Source: Pelorhabdus rhamnosifermentans
GTDB lineage: Bacteria; Bacillota; Negativicutes; UMGS1260
DNA: 64,000 nt
Direction of reading: 5' to 3'
Assembly (NCBI RefSeq): GCF_018835585.1
Contig: NZ_JAHGVE010000009.1
Location: 1-64,000 of the forward strand
Both the position numbers and the translations under genes were made by a program. Positions 1-8,235 of this stretch are shown here, piece after piece. The notes under the pieces are model-generated. The model did no database searches, was not told the origin of the DNA, and worked only from the letters and a program-made list of their open reading frames with translations. Positions within the stretch are counted from its first letter, which is position 1. Every line of letters starts with the position of its first letter.

Positions 1-177
1 GACAAGCCGACTGGTGCAGTTGTTGGACAACAACCATTCGGTGGTAGCCGTGGATCAGGAACAAATGATAAAGCAGGCAGTGCTGTCAACTTAAATCGTT
101 GGATAAGTCAACGGGCAATTAAGGAGACCCTCGTTCCTCGCACCGTGGTTGCTTATCCCTATATGGTAGAGAAATAA
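1..177 (+). CDS. pruA: 1-pyrroline-5-carboxylate dehydrogenase, C-terminal end (partial)
   Basis: This frame is open from the first base and ends at TAA 175-177, so only the last 58 residues are present. The motif GQQPFGGSRGSGTNDKAG followed by RAIKETLVPRT is characteristic of the C-terminus of NAD-dependent delta-1-pyrroline-5-carboxylate (P5C) dehydrogenases of the aldehyde dehydrogenase superfamily. The family oxidises glutamate semialdehyde/P5C to glutamate. The gene lies 42 bases upstream of the glycyl-radical activase on the same strand, with no terminator between them, so it probably belongs to the same operon. P5C is the product of hydroxyproline dehydratase, which supports the assignment of the enzyme two genes downstream. 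Confidence 0.85.
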   Translation, partial: DKPTGAVVGQQPFGGSRGSGTNDKAGSAVNLNRWISQRAIKETLVPRTVVAYPYMVEK

Positions 178-219
178 CTGACTTTGGCGAACGATGATTT
201 GTAAATTGGAGGTGATGAT

Positions 220-1122
220 GTGCAAGGGGCCTTGATTTTTAATATCCAGAAATTTTCCGTACACGATGGACCTGGAATTCGAACAACGATATTTTTTAAG
301 GGGTGTCCGCTAGCTTGTCAGTGGTGCCATAATCCAGAAAGTCAAAATTATTGCACCGAAATGATGGTAAATCCTGATCGCTGCACGCAATGTGGTCAAT
401 GCGAACAACACTGTCCAGAGCAAGCCATTACTTGGCGGTATGACAAATTGGTTTATGATCGGGGCCGCTGCAAGGTTTGCGGTGCTTGTATTGATTATTG
501 CTGCAAGAATGCCCGGGAAGTTGTTGGCAAAGATTATACTGTTCCCGAACTTATGATTGAAATTGAGAAGGATCGTTCCTTTTATGAACATTCTGGTGGT
601 GGTGTGACACTGTCCGGTGGGGAGGCGATGATGCAGATTGATTTTGTCGAACAACTTATCAAGGCCTGCAAAGATAGTGGAATCTCCGTTGTCATGGATA
701 CTTGTGGCTATGCACCAAGTGAGAATTTTCTCCGCATTGTGAATGATGTTGATCTTTTTCTCTATGATATTAAATTGATGGACCCAGATCTTCATTATCG
801 TTATACAGGACAGGATAATGCTTTGATTTTGAAAAACTTGCGGCTATTATCTGATCAGGGAGCGAAAATTGATTTACGTCTACCTCTGATTGAGGGTATT
901 AATACGAACGATGAAGAGATCCAAAACGTGATCGATTTTGCAAGTTCTCTTCATATTTATTCGATTCATCTTTTGCCTTATCATGATATTGCTAAAGGAA
1001 AATATCATAAATTAGACGTAGAATATTGTGGGGAAAAATTTTTAATTCCGTCTGATGAACGCTTGCAAGCGATTGCGGCAATGTTTAAAAATCGAAATTA
1101 CCAAATAATGATTGGAGGATGA
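220..1122 (+). CDS. glycyl-radical enzyme activating protein (radical SAM)
   Basis: This 300-residue radical SAM activase installs the glycyl radical on a partner enzyme. The radical SAM cluster motif CX3CX2C is at C29/C33/C36 (CPLACQWC). It is followed by a ferredoxin-like insert with two further four-cysteine groups, CTQCGQC...C (55-65) and CKVCGAC...C (84-94), which is typical of activases of PFL-like eliminases. GGGVTLSGGE supplies the SAM-binding glycine-rich segment. The start is GTG at 220 behind GGAGGTGATG at 208-217; the nearby ATGs are in other frames. The gene ends directly against the start of the glycyl-radical enzyme, so the two are translationally coupled and this is its dedicated activase. 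Confidence 0.92.
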   Translation: MQGALIFNIQKFSVHDGPGIRTTIFFKGCPLACQWCHNPESQNYCTEMMVNPDRCTQCGQCEQHCPEQAITWRYDKLVYDRGRCKVCGACIDYCCKNAREVVGKDYTVPELMIEIEKDRSFYEHSGGGVTLSGGEAMMQIDFVEQLIKACKDSGISVVMDTCGYAPSENFLRIVNDVDLFLYDIKLMDPDLHYRYTGQDNALILKNLRLLSDQGAKIDLRLPLIEGINTNDEEIQNVIDFASSLHIYSIHLLPYHDIAKGKYHKLDVEYCGEKFLIPSDERLQAIAAMFKNRNYQIMIGG

Positions 1123-3501
1123 ATGATGGAACGTCGAGGGATGAATGAAAGGATTCAAAAATTGCGGGAGCAAAGTGTCAATGCGGAGCCTCATCTGTCG
1201 ATTGAACGAGCTAGGCTGGTTACGGAAGCCTATGAAAAATATCTTGGCACAGTAGAAACCCCTATTTTGCGGGCACTTACCTTTCAACATATTATGGAGA
1301 ATAAAATATTGTGTATCAATGATGGGGAGCTGATTGTAGGCGAAAAAGGGGAACTGCCCCAATCTGCACCGATCTTTCCCGAATTATGCTGTCATACACT
1401 TGAAGATTTTGATGTGATGGATAAAAGGAAAATAATATTTTTCAAGGTTAATGATGAAGCAAGAAAGGTTCAGACAGAGAAAATTATTCCGTTCTGGAAA
1501 AATCGCTCCATGCGTAAATTAATTATGGACCGGATGGCACCCGAGTGGATTGATTGTTATGAAAACGGTATTTTTACTGAATTCATGGAACAGAGGGGTC
1601 CCGGTCATACCGTAGCGGACGGGAAAATGTACCAACGCGGATTTCTTGATTTTAAGAAAGACATTCAACAACAGATAGCAAGGTTGGATGGTTTACATGA
1701 TGAAGAGTTTTACGCGAAAAAAAATCAGCTGGAAGCGATGAGCATTTGTTGTGATGCCATTATAGCTTATAGTAAACGTTATGCTGCGTATGCAAGAAAA
1801 CTGGCAGCTACTGAAAAAGACGAGATAAAAAGGGCTGATTTACTCTCCATTGCAGCCAATTGCGACGTTGTTCCAGCGCATAAGCCGGAAACCTTTGCTC
1901 AGGCGATTCAGATGTACTGGTTTGTCCATATCGGGGTTACAACGGAGATTAATCCTTGGGATGCTTTCAGCCCAGGCAGACTGGATCAGCATTTGTATCC
2001 TTTTTATCAAAAAGGAGTAGCTGATGGAACACTTACCAGAGAGTCTGCCAAGGAATTGTTGGAATGCCTATGGGTAAAATTTAATAATCAGCCGGCACCG
2101 CCCAAAGTCGGTATTACCTTAAAAGAAAGCAGTACTTATACGGATTTTGCCAATATTAATACTGGGGGTATTAACGCCGACGGCGCCGACGGTGTGAATG
2201 AGGTATCTTATTTAATTCTTGAGACAATGGATGAAATGAAATTATTACAGCCGAGTTCTAATGTGCAAATTAGTAAAAAAACGCCGCATCAGTTTATTAA
2301 GAAGGCTTGTGAAATATCCCGAAAAGGATGGGGACAGCCAGCATTTTATAATACTGATGAGATTGTTGAAGAATTATTGCGTGCCGGCAAGGATATTGCT
2401 GATGCCAGACAAGGTGGGTCAAGTGGTTGCGTAGAAACAGGCGCCTGGGGGAAAGAAGCCTATATTCTGACAGGCTATCTTAATTTGCCGAAAATACTGG
2501 AACTTACGCTTACGAATGGTTTTGATCAAGTTTCCCAGAAACAATTGGGACTCAAAACGGGCTTTGCCGAAGATTTTAAAACCTATGAAGAACTTTTTGC
2601 TGCTTTTAAGCAACAACTCCACTATTTTGTCGATGTGAAGGTACAAGGGAATAATATTATTGAACTTCTTTATGCGAAGCATATGCCTGTGCCCTTCCTG
2701 TCCATTATTACGAGCGACTGTATTTTAAGCGGCAAGGATTATAATGCCGGTGGTGCACGTTATAATACCAACTATATTCAGGGGGTTGGCATTGGGACCT
2801 TAACGGATTGTTTGTCTGTTTTGAAGTATAATATTTATGAACAAAAACGTTTTACGTTGAAAGAACTTTTGCAAGCCTTAGATGACGATTTTGTGGGTCA
2901 TGATTCTATCTTTAATTTAGTAACCAACCGGACACCGAAATATGGCAATGATGATGATTACGCTGATCAAATTATGACAGAAGCATTTAACCTGTATCAT
3001 GATGAGGTGACAGGCCGTAAGACGATGAGAGGCGGGGTATACCGCATTGATATGCTGCCAACGACTTGCCACGTATACTTTGGGTCGGTCATGGGAGCGA
3101 GTCCCAATGGAAGGCGAGCCTATAAACCAGTATCCGAAGGCATATCTCCAGAAAAAAGTGCTGATCGTAAAGGTCCGACAGCCGTAATCAAATCAGCGTC
3201 GAAAATGGATCACATCAGAACGGGTGGTACCTTGCTTAATCAAAAATTTACTCCCGCCGTGCTGGCTGGGGACCAGGGGTTAGAAAATCTGACTGCTTTG
3301 ATTCGAACTTATTTTAGCTTGGACGGACACCATATTCAATTTAATGTGATTGATCGGAAAACATTAATTGATGCTCAGAATCATCCGGATGATTATAAAG
3401 ATTTAATCGTTCGGGTAGCAGGCTATAGTGATCATTTCAATAATTTAGATCGGGAATTGCAAAATGAAATTATTGAAAGAACGGAACAATCTTTTGCGTG
3501 A
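1123..3501 (+). CDS. hypD: glycyl-radical enzyme, probable trans-4-hydroxy-L-proline dehydratase
   Basis: This is a 792-residue pyruvate-formate-lyase-like enzyme. The glycyl radical loop RVAGYSDHF is near the C-terminus, and the catalytic cysteine is C436 in GGSSGCVETGAW, with the general-base glutamate at E438. Residues S336, D341, F342, C436 and E438 all sit exactly two positions after the substrate-site residues I recall for Clostridioides difficile HypD (S334, D339, F340, C434, E436). That favours hydroxyproline dehydratase over other diol dehydratases. The expected reaction converts trans-4-hydroxy-L-proline to P5C and water. An upstream P5C dehydrogenase gene would carry P5C on to glutamate. 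The ATG at 1123 lies 5 bases after GGAGGA; ATG 1138 is a possible alternative. Confidence 0.85.
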   Translation: MMERRGMNERIQKLREQSVNAEPHLSIERARLVTEAYEKYLGTVETPILRALTFQHIMENKILCINDGELIVGEKGELPQSAPIFPELCCHTLEDFDVMDKRKIIFFKVNDEARKVQTEKIIPFWKNRSMRKLIMDRMAPEWIDCYENGIFTEFMEQRGPGHTVADGKMYQRGFLDFKKDIQQQIARLDGLHDEEFYAKKNQLEAMSICCDAIIAYSKRYAAYARKLAATEKDEIKRADLLSIAANCDVVPAHKPETFAQAIQMYWFVHIGVTTEINPWDAFSPGRLDQHLYPFYQKGVADGTLTRESAKELLECLWVKFNNQPAPPKVGITLKESSTYTDFANINTGGINADGADGVNEVSYLILETMDEMKLLQPSSNVQISKKTPHQFIKKACEISRKGWGQPAFYNTDEIVEELLRAGKDIADARQGGSSGCVETGAWGKEAYILTGYLNLPKILELTLTNGFDQVSQKQLGLKTGFAEDFKTYEELFAAFKQQLHYFVDVKVQGNNIIELLYAKHMPVPFLSIITSDCILSGKDYNAGGARYNTNYIQGVGIGTLTDCLSVLKYNIYEQKRFTLKELLQALDDDFVGHDSIFNLVTNRTPKYGNDDDYADQIMTEAFNLYHDEVTGRKTMRGGVYRIDMLPTTCHVYFGSVMGASPNGRRAYKPVSEGISPEKSADRKGPTAVIKSASKMDHIRTGGTLLNQKFTPAVLAGDQGLENLTALIRTYFSLDGHHIQFNVIDRKTLIDAQNHPDDYKDLIVRVAGYSDHFNNLDRELQNEIIERTEQSFA

Positions 3502-3510
3502 CTAAAAAAA

Positions 3511-3552
3511 CTGCCCATCGCTTACTATTTGAGTAAGGGATGGGCAGTTTTT
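3511..3552. terminator. bidirectional terminator between hypD and the M20 gene
   Basis: CTGCCCATC at 3511-3519 pairs with GATGGGCAG at 3539-3547, and a CTTAC/GTAAG inner stem extends it. An A-run precedes and a T-run follows, so the hairpin can end both converging transcripts. Confidence 0.9.
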
Positions 3553-3561
3553 ATTGGAAGA

Positions 3562-4869
3562 TTAGTGAATGGAGTCCATGAAAGTGATATACTCCTCTTT
3601 CGTCATTTTCGGCTGATAGGACGTTAAGACTTGTTTTGCCTTTGTGGCACCATCAGCAAGAAGGTCAATGATGGTCATAGCCATACATTGTGCCGAAATG
3701 AGATACGCCATTTCGGGGTCAACAACTTTAAAGTCCCGTGTGTGCGCATTGCCACTCACGCCGCCAATCCAGGGATGAACAACAGGCATGATGTGCGATA
3801 AGTCTCCCATGTCTGTACTTGCCGCATGGTGCTCCAAGGGAATGATGGAATCGGGTCCAAGGAGTGTAAGGGCATTGTCTTTAAAGAGTTCAGTTAGGTT
3901 ATTATCATTGGCGAGAGGTAGAAAACCTGGTAAATCTGTAATTTCTACTTCGGCGCCAATGGCGGAGGCGCCGCCTTTTAATGCCCGGTTGATTTTTTTG
4001 TTTGCATCCATAATGGCTTCGATGGTTTTAGCGCGAACATAGCTTTCGATGCGAACATCAGCTGGAATGACATTGACGAGATCGCCGCCACTGGTGATGA
4101 TGGGGTGAAAGCGTACATGGTCTTCGTCCCGAAAAGTTTCACGTTGTGCATGAACAGCCATGAGGGCAACCATGGCTGCGTTGAGAGCATTAATACCTTC
4201 ATGGGGTGCCCCTGCAGCGTGGGCCTCACGGCCAATAAAGCGAATCATTTTGCCGAGAAATCCGTTGCTTGTTCCACCAATATAGACGGTGCGATGAGAA
4301 TCGCCGTCTGTAGCAAGATGGATCATCATGGCCATATCGACATCATCAAAGGCACCACGCTGAATTAGTTCGGATTTGCCGCCGAGGTATTTAATTTTTC
4401 CTTCCCGACGAAGGCGATTCCGATATTCAATTTCAACGTATTCTTCGGCAGGTACGGCAAAAGGAATGACATCGCCGTCTAAGTCCTCCATGACGCCCGA
4501 TTCTTTGAGACCAATACTGGCAGCAACCATGGCGGCAATTTGGGCATGATGACCACAAGCATGAGCTGCCCCAGTTGTCGCATCCGCCATGGGATGGTCT
4601 ACGCAGGTGATGGCATCCATTTCACCTAAAACAGCAATTTTGCGGTTATGTGTTCTTCCTGGTAACAACGCTTTTATGCCGGTAATTCCTTGGCCAGTGG
4701 CGTGTGAAATATGATGCTTTGTAAAAACATCGGCTATTTTGGCAGCTGTTTTATGTTCTTTAAACCCCATTTCCGGTTCTTTTACAATGGATTGGGCCAG
4801 TGAAAAGATTTCATCTTTATGGGCAAGAATGGCTGCAGTTACCTTTTGTTTTAGAATTTCTTTGTTCAA
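3562..4869 (-). CDS. M20 family (M20D/AbgB-like) amidohydrolase
   Basis: This is a metal-dependent amidohydrolase of peptidase family M20D, about 436 residues, the usual length for that family. The metal-ligand motifs visible are HACGHHAQI and the AEE pair that supplies the catalytic glutamate; PHEGINALNAA belongs to the dimerisation domain. Family members cleave N-acyl amino acids or short peptides such as p-aminobenzoyl-glutamate, and the substrate here cannot be read from sequence. AAGGAG directly abuts ATG 4878, leaving no spacing, so TTG at 4869, nine bases downstream, is the better start; ATG 4878 is the alternative. The gene is divergent from the DUF3100 membrane operon, which may carry its substrate or product. 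Confidence 0.82.
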   Translation of the reverse strand: MNKEILKQKVTAAILAHKDEIFSLAQSIVKEPEMGFKEHKTAAKIADVFTKHHISHATGQGITGIKALLPGRTHNRKIAVLGEMDAITCVDHPMADATTGAAHACGHHAQIAAMVAASIGLKESGVMEDLDGDVIPFAVPAEEYVEIEYRNRLRREGKIKYLGGKSELIQRGAFDDVDMAMMIHLATDGDSHRTVYIGGTSNGFLGKMIRFIGREAHAAGAPHEGINALNAAMVALMAVHAQRETFRDEDHVRFHPIITSGGDLVNVIPADVRIESYVRAKTIEAIMDANKKINRALKGGASAIGAEVEITDLPGFLPLANDNNLTELFKDNALTLLGPDSIIPLEHHAASTDMGDLSHIMPVVHPWIGGVSGNAHTRDFKVVDPEMAYLISAQCMAMTIIDLLADGATKAKQVLTSYQPKMTKEEYITFMDSIH

Positions 4870-4951
4870 TGAACTCATCTCCTTATGATATCATTATTCA
4901 TTATAGATTCTTTGCACGTATTTGTGTAGTTTAAAGTTTTTATGTCAATTT

Positions 4952-4967
4952 AGGCTGGTAAAGTGCA
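4952..4967 (+). promoter_or_regulatory. candidate sigma-54 (-24/-12) promoter of the DUF3100 operon
   Basis: AGGCTGGTAAAGTGCA keeps the invariant GG and GC dinucleotides at the correct 12-base register, but matches the rest of the TGGCACG-N4-TTGCA consensus only partly. It lies about 130 bases before the likely TTG start. A sigma-54 activator gene follows this operon. Confidence 0.35.
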
Positions 4968-5098
4968 AAAAAAAAGATTATAATTTCTCTGTATACTATC
5001 AATCGACGTGTGTCTTTTTAGATCATACAATGAAAAAGGTTTTTATGAAGAAGATTGTATACAAAACGATTTTATTTAATAGAAAGGAGTTTGCGATT

Positions 5099-5908
5099 TT
5101 GAACGTATTGAAAAATTGGAAGCTACATGTATTGGCACTTATTTTAGTTGTAATTTGTGAAATGATTGGAACACATAAGGTAACAATTGGGCCGGGTGTA
5201 TTGTTATTTTTGCCCATGCTTTATGCCATGATTATCGGAGGATTTATCAGTTGGCCCAAACTTAAACTAGTAAAACTGGAGCACATGAATCATGCGTCAG
5301 CAGTTTTGAGTATTCTAACACTGCTCTTAGTGACGAAACTGGGGACGGTTATTGGTCCTTCTGTAGGAAAACTCTTAAGTTCGGGGTTAGCTCTTTCGGT
5401 GCAGGAACTCGGCCATTTTTTGGGTACCGTTATCGTAGGTTTGCCGCTAGCTATTTTTCTCGGGATGGGGCGCGAGGCAGTCGGGGCAACGTTCTCGATT
5501 GACCGCGAACCTAATATTGCTATTATTGCTGAAAAATATGGATTGGATTCGCCTGAAGGCCGTGGCGTTATGTCCGTTTATATTTGTGGTACTGTGTTTG
5601 GCGCCGTATGGGTCGGCTTAATTGCTGGCTGTATGGCAGCGCTGCAAATTTTTCACCCTTATGCTTTAGCCATGGGGGCTGGTGTTGGTTCAGGGAGTAT
5701 GATGGCGGCTGCTACAGGTGCTATTACCGCAGTTTTCCCTGATCATAAAAATGAAATTTTGATGTATGCTGGGGCAAGTAATCTACTTACGACGATCATT
5801 GGCATTTATTTCTGTCTATTTATTTCACTTCCTGTGACGAATTATTTGTATAAAGTGCTGACTCCGATTATTGGTCGGCGACAAGAAAAGGGGGGTGCTA
5901 CAAAATGA
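5099..5908 (+). CDS. DUF3100 family integral membrane protein
   Basis: This polytopic membrane protein of about 269 residues belongs, as I recognise it, to the DUF3100 family, whose function is unknown. It has roughly eight hydrophobic segments, a conserved GMGREAVGATFSIDREPN loop and a small-residue stretch GAGVGSGSMMAAATGA typical of transporters. AAAGGAG at 5084-5090 points to TTG 5099 as the start; longer starts at 5032 or 5047 lack a comparable site. The stop overlaps the next gene's ATG (ATGA), so the two products are probably made together as a complex. Divergence from an M20 amidohydrolase suggests a role in uptake or export of acylated amino acids or dipeptides, which is inference. 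Confidence 0.72.
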   Translation: MNVLKNWKLHVLALILVVICEMIGTHKVTIGPGVLLFLPMLYAMIIGGFISWPKLKLVKLEHMNHASAVLSILTLLLVTKLGTVIGPSVGKLLSSGLALSVQELGHFLGTVIVGLPLAIFLGMGREAVGATFSIDREPNIAIIAEKYGLDSPEGRGVMSVYICGTVFGAVWVGLIAGCMAALQIFHPYALAMGAGVGSGSMMAAATGAITAVFPDHKNEILMYAGASNLLTTIIGIYFCLFISLPVTNYLYKVLTPIIGRRQEKGGATK

Positions 5909-6351
5909 GATGGACGGAACAAGTTGTTGTATTTTTAGTTACAGGCATTATTGGTATTGCTGCCAATGTCATCGGCTATCATCATCCCATTATGGATGCG
6001 GCTATTGGTTATGCTATTTTGCTTGTCATTACCTTATTAGGTATTCTTGTAACACACATTATGCCGCTTAAACTTCCCATGGTTTTTTGGATTTCACTGC
6101 TTGCTATATTTGTTGCATCACCCTTATCTCCTGTGGCATCATTTGTTACAAAGTATGTAGAAAATGTGGATTTTCTGGCTCTGTGTACGTTAATATTGGC
6201 TTACGCAGGACTGTCTGTTGGCAAAGATCTTGAAATGTTTAAAAAGATGTCCTGGAAAATTATTGTTGTTGCTCTTGTTGTTTATACAGGCACCTTTGTG
6301 TTTGCCACTATTATTGCCCAGAGTATGCTTCATGTAGAGGGAATTATCTAA
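5905..6351 (+). CDS. small integral membrane protein, partner of the DUF3100 protein
   Basis: This is a 148-residue, almost wholly hydrophobic protein with four to five predicted membrane spans and no soluble domain. I do not recognise a characterised family. The segment LAYAGLSVGKDLEMFKK near the third quarter resembles the small-residue/charged loops of secondary transporters. Its ATG overlaps the stop of the DUF3100 gene by four bases, the classical arrangement for two subunits of one membrane complex, so a two-subunit transporter is the simplest reading. A strong terminator follows, which makes this the last gene of a two-gene operon. Confidence 0.7.
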   Translation: MRWTEQVVVFLVTGIIGIAANVIGYHHPIMDAAIGYAILLVITLLGILVTHIMPLKLPMVFWISLLAIFVASPLSPVASFVTKYVENVDFLALCTLILAYAGLSVGKDLEMFKKMSWKIIVVALVVYTGTFVFATIIAQSMLHVEGII

Positions 6352-6367
6352 AATTAAACGATTGAAC

Positions 6368-6408
6368 AAGGATTTTCGTGGCTATTATGGTGCGAAAATC
6401 CTTTTTCC
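6368..6408 (+). terminator. terminator after the DUF3100 operon
   Basis: AAGGATTTTCG at 6368-6378 pairs perfectly with CGAAAATCCTT at 6393-6403 and is followed by a T-rich tail. Confidence 0.85.
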
Positions 6409-6504
6409 TTTCTGCTGTTGGCGTTCAGTAAAGAGGATTTTTCTCCCCTTTGGTGAATTTATCCATTTTAGAATATCAATTAATTGCGAAAAGGGGCATC
6501 AGTC

Positions 6505-8070
6505 ATGAATACTAGCTGTTTTTCCCTTCCTAATGTGGATCGTATTGGGCTTGTTGATGATATATCGCGTTTGCTAGTAGAGGCTCAAATAAATATTGTA
6601 TCGATGGAAGTCGAGCCAAACACATTATATCTGGAGTTTGAAACTTTGCCAGAAGACAAAGAAGCCTGTATTATAGAACGGTTAAAAAATATTCCTTGTA
6701 TTGTGGATGTGAATGCAATTCAATTAATGCCCCATCAGCAAGCAAATGAACAATTAAGGGCTATTCTCGCGTCAGTCAGTGATGGCATTATGGCCATCGA
6801 TGATAAGAAGCGAATTACTCAGTATAATCCAGCTGCTGAAAAAATTGTCCGGTTACCTTATTGTCAGGTGATCGGGCATTTGTTGACGGAAGTTTTTTCT
6901 CAAGAGCTTCCCTTGATGGATTCTCTAATTAATGGAATTACTTATGATAATCGGGAAATTATTTTAGAAAAAATGGGTAGCCATTATTTAACAAGCGGCC
7001 GTCCGATTAAGGACGGATTAGGGCGCATTATTGGGGCGGTAGCCATTCTCAAAGATATCCATGATGTGCGTAAACTAGTGGATTCATTTACTGGAAGTTA
7101 TCAGCAGGTTTTTCATCAGATCATCTATCAGACCAAGGCTATGCAGAGAGTAGTAAAAACCATTCAATCTATCGCGTCAGGTGATTCTACCGTCATGATT
7201 CGGGGAGAAACAGGAACAGGAAAGGAATTGGTTGCGCGTGCTATCCATGCGGCTTCTATACGATCAAATGAAAAATTTGTTCCGCTCAATTGCGCTGCTA
7301 TTCCTGAACATCTGCTTGAAAGCGAATTATTTGGATATGAGAGAGGCGCTTTTACTGGAGCTGATAAAGGCGGCAAAATAGGACTATTTGAATTTGCCAA
7401 AGGCGGGACGCTGTTTTTGGATGAAATCAGCGAAATGCCGCTTAAATTGCAGGCCAAAATTTTGCGCGTGTTACAAGATGGAAAAATGAGAAAAATAGGC
7501 AGTGCGGAAGAAATCCAAGTGAATGTAAGGATTTTAGCGGCAACAAATCGAGATTTAGAAAAAATGGTTGCTGAAGGTTTGTTTCGCGAAGATTTGTATT
7601 ATCGGCTGAATGTCATTCCACTGTTTATTCCGCCGCTACGGGAGCGTCGGGAAGATATTCCCTTGCTTGTTCAGGAATTTTCGCAGCGATTTTCGGTAAG
7701 ATTGCATAAAACAATCAGTACGATTAGTGAAACAGCGATGTCTAAGTTAATACAATATCCATGGCCTGGTAATATTCGAGAATTGGAAAATGTGATTGAA
7801 CGTGCTGTTAATTTAATTTCCAGTTCGACTATTTTGACGAAACATATTTATTTTGATTATGAATATGCACCTAAACAGATACAATCTCATGTAGGATCGA
7901 ATAAAAGCAGCATTACTGAAGTTGCTGATCAAGCGGAATATGAGGTATTAAAGGAAGGGCTTCGCCATTATCATACCTCGCGGGCTTTAGGCAAGGCGTT
8001 AGGTCTTTCACACACATCCGTTTTGAGAAAAATGAAAAAATATGGCTTGGATTTTTTTACCGTGGAATAG
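6505..8070 (+). CDS. TyrR-like sigma-54-dependent transcriptional activator (ACT-PAS-AAA+-HTH)
   Basis: This is a bacterial enhancer-binding protein of about 521 residues. An N-terminal ACT-like region (1-75, small-ligand and usually amino-acid sensing) is followed by a PAS domain (about 85-190), an AAA+ domain with Walker A GETGTGKE and the sigma-54 contact loop GAFTGA, and a short Fis-type helix-turn-helix at the C-terminus. This order is that of TyrR-like regulators. The start at ATG 6505 is chosen because AAAAGGGG lies at 6489-6496; the frame extends upstream to 6484. Neighbours suggest its targets: a strong sigma-54 promoter lies directly downstream before ald, and a weaker candidate precedes the DUF3100 operon. 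The likely effector is an amino acid. Confidence 0.9.
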   Translation: MNTSCFSLPNVDRIGLVDDISRLLVEAQINIVSMEVEPNTLYLEFETLPEDKEACIIERLKNIPCIVDVNAIQLMPHQQANEQLRAILASVSDGIMAIDDKKRITQYNPAAEKIVRLPYCQVIGHLLTEVFSQELPLMDSLINGITYDNREIILEKMGSHYLTSGRPIKDGLGRIIGAVAILKDIHDVRKLVDSFTGSYQQVFHQIIYQTKAMQRVVKTIQSIASGDSTVMIRGETGTGKELVARAIHAASIRSNEKFVPLNCAAIPEHLLESELFGYERGAFTGADKGGKIGLFEFAKGGTLFLDEISEMPLKLQAKILRVLQDGKMRKIGSAEEIQVNVRILAATNRDLEKMVAEGLFREDLYYRLNVIPLFIPPLRERREDIPLLVQEFSQRFSVRLHKTISTISETAMSKLIQYPWPGNIRELENVIERAVNLISSSTILTKHIYFDYEYAPKQIQSHVGSNKSSITEVADQAEYEVLKEGLRHYHTSRALGKALGLSHTSVLRKMKKYGLDFFTVE

Positions 8071-8081
8071 AATTGCACCAA

Positions 8082-8101
8082 TTGGAATCAAAGCGTTCCA
8101 A
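8082..8101. promoter_or_regulatory. inverted repeat, candidate upstream activator site for ald
   Basis: TTGGAA at 8082-8087 and TTCCAA at 8096-8101 form a perfect inverted repeat with 8 bases between. It is centred about 70 bases upstream of the -24 element, a distance typical of enhancer sites. Binding by the adjacent regulator is inferred. Confidence 0.45.
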
Positions 8102-8122
8102 AAAAATATTTTCTTATTTCTT

Positions 8123-8158
8123 ATAGTCGCTTTTTCCGGGGGAAAAGCGACTATGTTT
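8123..8158 (+). terminator. terminator of the sigma-54 activator gene
   Basis: ATAGTCGCTTTT at 8123-8134 pairs perfectly with AAAAGCGACTAT at 8143-8154 over an 8-base loop. The T-run downstream is weak, so termination may be partial. Confidence 0.65.
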
Positions 8159-8161
8159 ATT

Positions 8162-8177
8162 TGGCATGAATATTGCA
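8162..8177 (+). promoter_or_regulatory. sigma-54 promoter of ald
   Basis: TGGCATGAATATTGCA matches TGGCACG-N4-TTGCA closely, with GG and GC in exact -24/-12 register. It lies about 60 bases before the alanine dehydrogenase start and just after the sigma-54 activator gene. Confidence 0.85.
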
Positions 8178-8235
8178 AATATTTAATGATGTGATGATTG
8201 TGAATCACTAAATTACTTTGTTGGAGGGATAACAA

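Noticed and set aside
310-795. 161-residue minus-strand frame
   Set aside because: It lies wholly inside the activase gene on the other strand, has no ribosome binding site, and its sequence matches no family I know.
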